A stretch of DNA of 64,000 nucleotides from Desulfocapsaceae bacterium. Lineage in GTDB: Bacteria > Desulfobacterota > Desulfobulbia > Desulfobulbales > Desulfocapsaceae. Each line of letters starts with the position of its first letter. Within the stretch, counting starts at the first letter, position 1. The notes beneath the pieces were generated by a model. The model saw only the letters and a list, made by a program, of their open reading frames with translations. It was not told the DNA's origin and did no database searches. A program made the translations under genes and the position numbers. Of the stretch, positions 34,667 to 42,254 are shown piece after piece. The stretch is from positions 1 to 64,000 of the forward strand of contig JARLHL010000022.1 of the NCBI GenBank assembly GCA_031292275.1, given 5' to 3'.

Positions 34667-36562
34667 CTATTTCTTTGGGAAACCCATCCCATGGAAAAGC
34701 GTGGTGATTTCATCTATAATAACAGGATCGTCAATTGTAGACGGAACCCTGAATTCCTTGCCGTTAGCAATAGCGCGCATCGTCCCTCTGAGGATCTTTC
34801 CCGAGCGGGTCTTCGGCAGCCTGACTACATTGGAAGCCTCCTTAAAGCAGGCCACGGCTCCCAACTGATCCCTGACCATCTGCACCAGTTCCTTTCTGAT
34901 GACATCAGGATCTCTGTTTACTCCGGCCTTGAGGACGAAAAGCCCCAATGGAACCTCGCCCTTCAGTGTATCATTGGTGCCGAGCACGGCACACTCAGCC
35001 ACATCAGGATGATTGGAGATAATCTCTTCCATGGCCCCGGTTGAAAGGCGGTGGCCTGCGACATTGATAACATCATCAACTCGGCCCATGACATAAACAT
35101 AGCCATCTTTATCTACATAGCCGCCATCGCTGGTCTCATAATATCCTGGAAAAGTAGACATATAAGCCTTAACAAAACGTTCGTCATTCCGCCAGAGCGT
35201 CACAAGATTGCCAGGAGGGAGGGGGAGCTTGACGACGATATTCCCTTCCCGTTCTGCCGGCAGCTCAAAGCCTTCATTGTCAACGACCTTGAGGTTATAG
35301 CCCGGACACGGTCTGGTGGGTGAACCCGGTTTGATGGGCAGCTGCTCGATACCGCGACAGTTAGCGGCAATGGCCCAACCGGTCTCGGTCTGCCACCAGT
35401 GGTCTATGACCGGAACTCCGAGCAGATTGGTTGCCCAATGATAGGTGTCGGGGTCCAGCCGCTCGCCTGCAAGATACAGACATTCGAATTTTGGGATCTG
35501 GTATTTTTTAAAAAAAGTACCACTGGGGTCTTCCTTTTTGATGGCACGGAAGGCCGTGGGAGCTGTAAACAGACTCTTGACCCCGTGCTGGGAAATTACC
35601 CGCCAGAAGGCACCGGCATCCGGTGTGCCGACAGGCTTCCCTTCATAAAATACCGTGGTGGCACCTTTGATCAGTGGGGCATAGACAATATATGAATGTC
35701 CAACCACCCAGCCCACATCGGATGCCGACCACCAGACATCGCCCGCATCTATATTATAAATGGCCTTCATGCTCCAATGCAGGGCCACCGCATGCCCGCC
35801 ATTGTCGCGTAAGACCCCTTTGGGCATTCCCGTTGTACCGGAGGTGTAAAGTATGTAGAGAGGGTCGGTGGCCTCAAGCTCGACGCAGTCGACAGGTTTG
35901 CTTATGCCGACAAGTTCTTTCCAGTCCAGATCGAAACCGGCCTTCATCTCCGCCTTGACGATATCCCGCTGAAAAAGAATGCATTTCTCGGGCTTATGCG
36001 TCGAGAGTTCTATGGCCTTGTCGATAAGAGGTTTGTAGGAGAGAATCTTCTTGCCTTCAACTGCGCCTGATGCCGTGATAATGAGCTTGGGCTGGGCGTG
36101 ATCAATGCGCACTGCCAGCTCATTGGCGGCAAACCCACCGAATACCACTGAATGTATAGCTCCAATCCTGGCGCAGGCCAGCATGGCCACCGCAGCCTCC
36201 GGGATCATAGGCATATAGATGATAGCAGTGTCGCCTTTTTTCAGACCTTGGCTTTGCAATGCTCCGGCAAAGACGGAGACCCTTTGCAGCAGTTCGTTGT
36301 ATGAGATCTTCGCTACGGTGTCAGTGACGGGACTGTCATAAATTATTGCAGTCTGTTCACCGCGACCGTTCTTAACATGACGATCAACGGCGTTGTAGCA
36401 GGTATTCATCTTCCCGCCTGAAAACCAGCGATAAAAAGGAGGATTCGACGAGTCAAGGACCTTGTCGCATTCCTTGTACCAGTCTACACCTTTGGCAGCT
36501 TCGGCCCAGAATTCTTCGGGTTTTTCAACACTTCGGGTAAATACAGCATCAAAATTAGTCAT
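34667..36562 (-). CDS. prpE: Propionyl-CoA synthetase (acyl-CoA synthetase, PrpE-like)
   Basis: 631 aa. Activates propionate with ATP and CoA. Acetyl-CoA-synthetase N-terminal segment (PEEFWAEAAKGVDWYKECD), P-loop YTSGTTGMPKGV, DHWWQTETGW, and the C-terminal Lys motif PKTRSGKILRGTMRAI whose Lys is the usual acetylation target. Length and the DNGGHAVALHWSM segment after the P-loop match PrpE better than Acs. GAGGACAAG precedes the ATG. First gene of the minus-strand suc cluster and driven by promoter P2 with a leader of about 350 nt. Confidence 0.94.
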   Translation of the reverse strand: MTNFDAVFTRSVEKPEEFWAEAAKGVDWYKECDKVLDSSNPPFYRWFSGGKMNTCYNAVDRHVKNGRGEQTAIIYDSPVTDTVAKISYNELLQRVSVFAGALQSQGLKKGDTAIIYMPMIPEAAVAMLACARIGAIHSVVFGGFAANELAVRIDHAQPKLIITASGAVEGKKILSYKPLIDKAIELSTHKPEKCILFQRDIVKAEMKAGFDLDWKELVGISKPVDCVELEATDPLYILYTSGTTGMPKGVLRDNGGHAVALHWSMKAIYNIDAGDVWWSASDVGWVVGHSYIVYAPLIKGATTVFYEGKPVGTPDAGAFWRVISQHGVKSLFTAPTAFRAIKKEDPSGTFFKKYQIPKFECLYLAGERLDPDTYHWATNLLGVPVIDHWWQTETGWAIAANCRGIEQLPIKPGSPTRPCPGYNLKVVDNEGFELPAEREGNIVVKLPLPPGNLVTLWRNDERFVKAYMSTFPGYYETSDGGYVDKDGYVYVMGRVDDVINVAGHRLSTGAMEEIISNHPDVAECAVLGTNDTLKGEVPLGLFVLKAGVNRDPDVIRKELVQMVRDQLGAVACFKEASNVVRLPKTRSGKILRGTMRAIANGKEFRVPSTIDDPVIIDEITTLFHGMGFPKK

Positions 36563-36894
36563 AGCTTGTCCTCATTTGGTCTGATATTTAAACCACTTGT
36601 CCCATCCACCTTGTTTAGGGGATCCCTGGCAAAGATGTATACTGTAAAGCCTATAAACCTTCAAGGGATTTCCATTAACGTTGTTACCGTTGTACATCCT
36701 CCCGGACAAGACAGATTGACGAATTTTTGTAGACTAAATACCCATTTGCAAAGTGATGCACTCGCTATCGACCAGTGTACTGAAACCCCCTCTCCTTAAT
36801 GTGGCGGAATTTCGTTATGGTTTGTTATGTTCTATAACTAACTGAAAATACATATTTAAAAAAAACAACACCCGTAAGAAACATAGCGCTAAAG
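36563..36894. other. prpE leader region
   Basis: About 330 bp transcribed from P2 but without a gene. AT-rich near P2. I see no riboswitch-like conserved core and no leader peptide with a good ribosome-binding site. Confidence 0.4.
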
Positions 36895-36950
36895 AACATT
36901 GTTACCATTCTTATCTTGAGTGTTTTATGAGAACGTCTTTTCTTTGTCAA
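36895..36950 (-). promoter_or_regulatory. Promoter P2 of the prpE-suc cluster, twin of P1
   Basis: On the minus strand: TTGACA (36950-36945), 17-bp spacer, TAAAAC (36927-36922), six bases, GATAAGAATG, then TAACAATGTTCTT with the AACAATGTT palindrome at 36903-36895. It shares -35, -10, spacer length and downstream boxes with P1 at 22456; 11 of 17 spacer bases also agree. Confidence 0.7.
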
Positions 36951-37257
36951 GCAAAAAAACATTCCTTTGACTCTCACGTTCGTTGGGATCAGAAATAATA
37001 CCCTGTAATGTATGATGAAAAATAGTGTTAGCAGAATGGAAAAAATTAAGCCTCTCGAAAGTGACAGAGGAAATATTCCATAATTTTGGTGAGAAACATG
37101 TTTCTGCTATTAGTCAGTGTAATCATGTTCCGTTGTAAATGCATTAGCGGCAATCAAAAAAACGAGGAAATTTTCTGTAGGCAGGGCAATAACTTGGAGG
37201 GGAGTGGTTCAAAAATCCTTGCAGGGTGATGGTGCATTAGGAAAATACAACAAAGAA
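36951..37257. other. AT-rich gap upstream of P2
   Basis: No gene on either strand. Separates P2 from the terminator of the lipoprotein gene. Nothing further recognised. Confidence 0.4.
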
Positions 37258-37299
37258 CCGGAGCCAGACAGGTCTCATGGATGAGCAGACCGGCTCCGG
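37258..37299 (-). terminator. Terminator of the lipoprotein gene
   Basis: CCGGAGCC (37258-37265) and GGCTCCGG (37292-37299) bracket an inner CTCAT/ATGAG stem. On the minus strand the sequence continues TTCTTTGTTG, a loose U-rich tail. Confidence 0.6.
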
Positions 37300-37323
37300 G
37301 ATAAACGGTGCATCAGACCAGGC

Positions 37324-37827
37324 TTACAGGTGCTCCGGTTCACATCGAAGCAAGACGATCTGAATTTTCTGGCTGAAATCGTAGACCGTGGAGTCTGACC
37401 AGTTGTTGTAGCCAAAACCTGTGACTCCCCCGCTCTTTTCCCAGTTCTCTATGCCGAATTTCCAGCCGAGCCAGCCTTTGTTGAAGAGGTATTCCTGTTG
37501 GGGCCCATAGGAAGTGAACAGGAAATCATGCTCACCGCTTCCCTTGAGTCTGCGGCTCTGGCCGACGAGGATGAGATCCGCTCCCTTCTCTTTGGCGAAA
37601 TCGGTGATTCCCTGGCCGATCCGCGCCCCGCTGGCACCCGTTGGTGTGCGGACGATGACATGGGCAAAAGCCCTGCATTGCGCAGGAACATCATTTTCCT
37701 GAAAGGTCACCGCCGCAGTCTTGGTGGGAGGGAAGTGGAGGCCCTGATAGGCGGGAGGCTTGGATCCGCATCCGGCCAGTAACAAGACCCAAACTATACA
37801 GAAAGCACGCAGTGAATATTTTAACAT
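37324..37827 (-). CDS. Lipoprotein of unknown function
   Basis: About 167 aa. Start ATG 37827 (MLKYSLRAFCIVWVLLLAGCGSK) gives a lipoprotein signal with lipobox LAGC; the frame is open to 37857 but begins before the signal. The mature part has CRAFAHVIVRTPTGASGARIGQGITDFAKEKGADLILVGQSR, an alpha/beta unit resembling small YbjQ/RcsF-like or DUF4156-like domains, but I cannot name it. The C-terminal half is aromatic (GWLGWKFGIENWEKSGG). Single gene with its own terminator. Confidence 0.75.
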   Translation of the reverse strand: MLKYSLRAFCIVWVLLLAGCGSKPPAYQGLHFPPTKTAAVTFQENDVPAQCRAFAHVIVRTPTGASGARIGQGITDFAKEKGADLILVGQSRRLKGSGEHDFLFTSYGPQQEYLFNKGWLGWKFGIENWEKSGGVTGFGYNNWSDSTVYDFSQKIQIVLLRCEPEHL

Positions 37828-37996
37828 GGTAAACCTGATTGGGATAAAGAAACGCATAAACGAGTATTTTCTTATTTTTACTGCATCAGGGGTGAGAACG
37901 CAAAAGATTTTTCCTGATGAGCAGGGCTGGGATACCCCAATGGCGCATCGTGCTGTGCCTGCAAGCCGGATCTGGCCCGGCCAAAGAGAAACCGTC

Positions 37997-38677
37997 TTAA
38001 AACATTAACTCTTTAAAATAGGTAATAGATGGAAATTCGTGTGAAAAAACAACTGGGAGCCGAGAGCTTGAGCGTGCCACGTGGATCAGGTGCTGGATGC
38101 CGTACTGTTGTGCCGATCGCAGGACTTTGAGGGTATCGTCGGCCAGAAGTGTTCGTTCCCGTGCAAACCCAAGTATCTTTTCAAGACGATCCCAAAATAT
38201 TGGATGCTCTTTAGCCTCGCCTACCTCTTCGGAACAAATGATTCTGGAAAACCAGGGGCCCAGTTCAGTCTTTCTCATCTTTATCTCCAGGGTCTTGGAG
38301 TGGGCGTTGGTGACCAGATGGACATTTTTGCCGATAGATTTCAGAAATTTCAGAAAATCGATTACATAGGGATGAACCTGGATCAGGTGGTCAATCCTGC
38401 ATTTCAACTCGGGGATATCCAGTTGCAGCTGGTCCGACCAGTAGTCGAGGTCCGTCCACTGCAGGGTACTTTCCACCCGCTCGTAGCGGGCCAGCAGAGA
38501 TTTGTGGGCCTCTTCAGCAGAAAGATTGTTCTTCTCCGCAAAGACCTTCGGGACATATTCTTCCCAGAAGTAGTCGTCAAAATATTTATCGAGCAGGGTG
38601 CCGTCCATATCGAGCAGGATGGTATCGATGTCGGTCCAGGAAAAGGCGGGCAGCTCCGGAGGGGATGCGGTATTCAT
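37997..38677 (-). CDS. HAD-family hydrolase, YrfG-like (GMP/IMP nucleotidase)
   Basis: 226 aa. HAD motif I LLDMDGTLLDKYFDDYFWEEYVP, motif II HLVTNAHSK, motif III Lys (TLEIKMRKT), motif IV LLADDTLKVL. The Y-F-D-x-x-F-W-E segment and length match YrfG-type purine 5'-nucleotidases. The start ATG abuts the mfd stop (both at 38677), so it is translationally coupled to mfd. Substrate inferred from family. Confidence 0.87.
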   Translation of the reverse strand: MNTASPPELPAFSWTDIDTILLDMDGTLLDKYFDDYFWEEYVPKVFAEKNNLSAEEAHKSLLARYERVESTLQWTDLDYWSDQLQLDIPELKCRIDHLIQVHPYVIDFLKFLKSIGKNVHLVTNAHSKTLEIKMRKTELGPWFSRIICSEEVGEAKEHPIFWDRLEKILGFARERTLLADDTLKVLRSAQQYGIQHLIHVARSSSRLPVVFSHEFPSITYFKELMF

Positions 38678-41600
38678 TATGATAGTAAGGAAGTTAAAGT
38701 TTTACGGGCGGTGGTGAAGATTGCCTCGATGGAATCGAGTTTGGCCTGGACTATAAGTTTCCCATCGGGAGTGAGGCGCGCCGCTCCCCCGGCACCCTGC
38801 AGGTAGGCCAGGATCCTTTCCGGGCTGGCCGGTGTATTATCCTGGAAGGTAAAGACAAGGGTGTCTTTGCCCTTCTCGAGCTTAGAGATCCTCAGGGCGA
38901 TGAGGTCCTTCTTCAAGGCCATCACCTGAAAAAGGGTGTCGGTTTCTGCGGGCAGTCTGCCGTAACGGTCGGTTATTTCATCTTTGAGGTCCGCATGCTG
39001 GGGTTCGTCTGCCGCCGACAGTGCTGAGATGCGTCTATAGGCCAAATACCGTTGATTGATATCGGCAATGTAAGTTTCCGGAATATAAGCGGAGATCTGG
39101 AGATTGATTTCCGGGTCCAGGTCATCGCCGCCATATTGTTCAATGCCTGTACTGATCCTGGCTTTCATGTCGGCCACGGTCTTCTGCAGCAGATCGAGAT
39201 AAAGATCATACCCGATGGCGGCGATGTGCCCGCTTTGAGAGACTCCGAGCAGGTTTCCGCCCCCGCGGATCTGCAGGTCGCTCATGGCCAGCTTGAAGCC
39301 GCCGCCCAGTTCATTATAATCCATCAGGGCCCGCAGGCGTTCTTTGGAGTCTTTGCTCAGGTCGTCTACAGAAGGTACCAGGAGATAGGCGTAGGACTGG
39401 ACGTCGGAACGTCCTACACGGCCGCGCAGCTGATAGATTTCCGCCAGCCCGAGCATGTCGGCCTTGTTGATGATGATGGTGTTGGCGGCAGGGATGTCCA
39501 GGCCCGATTCAATAATGGTGGTGCAGATCAGGACGTCGATCTCCTTATCGACAAAGGAGACCATGATCGCCTCGAGCTCCTTGCCCTCCATCTGGCCATG
39601 TGCCACGCCCACCCGGGCAGCCGGGACCAGCTTCTGGACAATGGCCGCCATGCGATGGATGGACCGCACACGGTTATGGACGATAAACACCTGACCATTG
39701 CGCCGCATCTCCTTCATTATCGCCTCCTTGATGACCAGCTCATCGTAGCGGGCCACAAAGGTCTTGACCGGCCGTCTGTTCTCCGGCGGGCTGGAGATGA
39801 CGGAGAGGTCGCGGATTCCCAGCAGGGACATCTGCAAGGTGCGCGGAATAGGCGTCGCCGTCAGGGTCAGGATGTCCACTTCGGCCTTAATCTGCTTGAT
39901 TTTCTCCTTGTGTCCTACGCCGAAACGGTGTTCCTCGTCGACAATGAGCAGCCCCAGGTTTTTATAGACCACATCCTTGGAGAGCAGGCGATGAGTACCG
40001 ATGATGATATCGATCTTGCCTGCGGCAAGATCCTTGACGATACGTTTCTGGGTAGTTGTGCTCCGGAACCGGTTAATGCATTCGACGGTCACCGGAAAGC
40101 CCTGCAGTCTCTCTGTGAAGGTGTGGGCATGCTGCTCGGCCAGCACCGTGGTCGGGACAAGGATTGCGACCTGAAAACCGTCCTCGACCACCTTGAAGGC
40201 GGCCCGGATGGCCACCTCTGTCTTGCCGTAGCCCACATCGCCGCAGACCAGACGATCCATAGGCCTGTCTGAGATCAGATCAGCGATGACATCGGTGATG
40301 GCCTTGTCCTGCCCGGGAGTCTCGTCATAGGGGAAGGATTCCTCCAGTTCATGATAGAGTTCCGCAGGTGGTGAAAAACGTCTGCCTTCCCGAACCTCGC
40401 GTCTGGCGTAGATCTCAAGGAGTTCCTGGGCCACTTTCCAGACCTCAGCCTTGACTTTCTCCTTGACTGTCTTCCAGGACTGGCTGCCGAGCCTGTCGAT
40501 CCTGGGTTCCGTGTCGGAGAGGCCCTCGTAGCGGCTGACCAGGCTGAGCCGGTCAACGGGCAGATAGAGGCGGTCACCGTCCCGATACTCAATAAGCATG
40601 AAGTCGTTGCGTATACCCTGAAATTCCAGGGCAGTGAGTCCCTGATAGTATCCCAGGCCATGATCACGGTGGACGACCACATCCCCATGGTTGAGCTCGG
40701 CCACGCGGACGGGGGCTCCTTTTTGAGCCTGTCCCTTTTTATGGCCGCCTAAGCGCATTTCGCCGAAGAGTTCGCTCTCGGAGATGAGGTGAAGACGGTG
40801 CTGGGGAAGGCTGAAGCCTTCCTGCAGACTGTGAGTACAGAGAAACAGCGTGCTTGCCGCCAGGTTTTCCAACTGCTGGGCAAGCGGGGTGTCCAAAAGA
40901 GATATGGACAGGCCGTGTCTCTCCAGGAGTTCGGCAAGATTCCTGGTATGCCTGCTTGATCTGCAACAGAGGATCACCCTGTCGCCCTGCTTCTGCCAAA
41001 CCAGGATCTGATCTACCAGAGGAGCGACCAGACCGCGTTTGCGTCGCTGCAGGCTGACCTCCTGTTTCAACAGCCGATGATCGGTCGAGGCAATGGTGAC
41101 GGTCTCACCCGGCTCCTCGCTGAAATCCGTGCAGGCAATCCGGCTATAGGATGAAATGTGCCGCTGAATCTGGGCTTCGTCTAAAAAGAGGCGGGCCGGA
41201 GGCAGGGCAGTCGCCGAGGTCTCTTTCGCAGCAAGGAAATTTGCATCTATCCGTTCTGAGACAAGCTGAACGGTCTGCCGGCAGGCCTCGGGATCCACTA
41301 TGACCATCCGGGTGTCCTGGGGGAGAAAATCAAAGACCGATTGCGAGTCCGCCTCGCCTCCCGGGTAAAAGAGCGGGAGGTAAAACTCCATCCCCGGAAA
41401 TTTGCGGGCATTAATGATGTGGTCGGCGATCTGCTCTGTCTGAGACCTGCCCCAGCCGTGGGATTCAGCCGTAGCCCGCAGAGTTTTAAGGACGAGTCTG
41501 CAGGCGGGGGACTCGGGATCGGGAAAGAGAATATCGGTGACCGGCAGGATGGTTATCTCTCCGATTTCTTTTTCAGAACGCTGCGTTATTGGGTTAAATA

Positions 41601-42192
41601 CCCGCAATGAATCAATGGTGTCGCCAAAGAAATCCAGGCGAACAGGCCCTTCCTGCAGGGATCCGTCATCCAGGGGGAAGGGAGGAGGGAAAATGTCGAC
41701 GATGCCTCCGCGAACGGAGAAATCTCCAATCCTATGGACCATGGCCACTTTTTCATAGCCGTTTCTGACCAGGCTCGTCACCAGTTGTCCCGGGTCGCAG
41801 TCTTCGCCTGCAAGGATCAGCTCGGCTGTCCCTCGGAGAATCCTGCCGGGCATCACCCTGCGCATGAGGGCCTCAGCGGAGGTGATCAGAAAGAAGGGGG
41901 GATCATGCTCAAGGAGGCTGTAGAGAGTGGCGAGTCTGGCCGCCGTGGTCTGCTGGTCAGGAGAAAGCGGGGTATAGGGTGGAATCTCGTAGCCCGGGTA
42001 GATCAGAATGCGGGAGTCGGTGAACAGCTGCAGGTCCTGCTCAAACAGAGAGACCTGATGTTCATCGGGCAAAATACAACAGCACGGTCCTGCGGCCAGG
42101 GCACTGACCAAGGCCGGACTGCTGCCGCGCAGACCTGCAGCCTTGATGATCGAACCGGGCTGCAGGAGGTGTTGAGAGAGTGTAAACGGCAT
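38677..42192 (-). CDS. mfd: Transcription-repair coupling factor
   Basis: About 1171 aa from ATG 42192 (MPFTLSQHLLQPG). UvrB-homology region first, then the RNA polymerase-interacting domain (VVHRDHGLGYYQGL near residue 500), Walker A GDVGYGKTEVA near 645, DEEH as VDEEHRFGVGHKE, TATPIPRTLQMSL and the GRVGRSDVQSYAYLL motif, and a TRCF C-terminal domain. Removes stalled RNA polymerase and recruits UvrA. The start is uncertain: the frame is open to 42285 (ATG there and at 42231), but 42195-42229 is the bamA terminator. ATG 42192 follows its T-tract directly and has no Shine-Dalgarno. Confidence 0.95.
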   Translation of the reverse strand: MPFTLSQHLLQPGSIIKAAGLRGSSPALVSALAAGPCCCILPDEHQVSLFEQDLQLFTDSRILIYPGYEIPPYTPLSPDQQTTAARLATLYSLLEHDPPFFLITSAEALMRRVMPGRILRGTAELILAGEDCDPGQLVTSLVRNGYEKVAMVHRIGDFSVRGGIVDIFPPPFPLDDGSLQEGPVRLDFFGDTIDSLRVFNPITQRSEKEIGEITILPVTDILFPDPESPACRLVLKTLRATAESHGWGRSQTEQIADHIINARKFPGMEFYLPLFYPGGEADSQSVFDFLPQDTRMVIVDPEACRQTVQLVSERIDANFLAAKETSATALPPARLFLDEAQIQRHISSYSRIACTDFSEEPGETVTIASTDHRLLKQEVSLQRRKRGLVAPLVDQILVWQKQGDRVILCCRSSRHTRNLAELLERHGLSISLLDTPLAQQLENLAASTLFLCTHSLQEGFSLPQHRLHLISESELFGEMRLGGHKKGQAQKGAPVRVAELNHGDVVVHRDHGLGYYQGLTALEFQGIRNDFMLIEYRDGDRLYLPVDRLSLVSRYEGLSDTEPRIDRLGSQSWKTVKEKVKAEVWKVAQELLEIYARREVREGRRFSPPAELYHELEESFPYDETPGQDKAITDVIADLISDRPMDRLVCGDVGYGKTEVAIRAAFKVVEDGFQVAILVPTTVLAEQHAHTFTERLQGFPVTVECINRFRSTTTQKRIVKDLAAGKIDIIIGTHRLLSKDVVYKNLGLLIVDEEHRFGVGHKEKIKQIKAEVDILTLTATPIPRTLQMSLLGIRDLSVISSPPENRRPVKTFVARYDELVIKEAIMKEMRRNGQVFIVHNRVRSIHRMAAIVQKLVPAARVGVAHGQMEGKELEAIMVSFVDKEIDVLICTTIIESGLDIPAANTIIINKADMLGLAEIYQLRGRVGRSDVQSYAYLLVPSVDDLSKDSKERLRALMDYNELGGGFKLAMSDLQIRGGGNLLGVSQSGHIAAIGYDLYLDLLQKTVADMKARISTGIEQYGGDDLDPEINLQISAYIPETYIADINQRYLAYRRISALSAADEPQHADLKDEITDRYGRLPAETDTLFQVMALKKDLIALRISKLEKGKDTLVFTFQDNTPASPERILAYLQGAGGAARLTPDGKLIVQAKLDSIEAIFTTARKTLTSLLS

Positions 42193-42194
42193 AG

Positions 42195-42229
42195 AAAAAA
42201 AAGAGCCGGTTACGACTGGCGTAACCGGC
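42195..42229 (-). terminator. bamA terminator abutting mfd
   Basis: Minus strand: GCCGGTTACG, loop CCAGT, CGTAACCGGC (stem 42229-42220 with 42214-42205), then TCTTTTTTTT (42204-42195). A canonical intrinsic terminator, ending 2 bases before the proposed mfd ATG. Confidence 0.85.
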
Positions 42230-42254
42230 ATGGAGAATTCAGAAAAGAGGGAGG

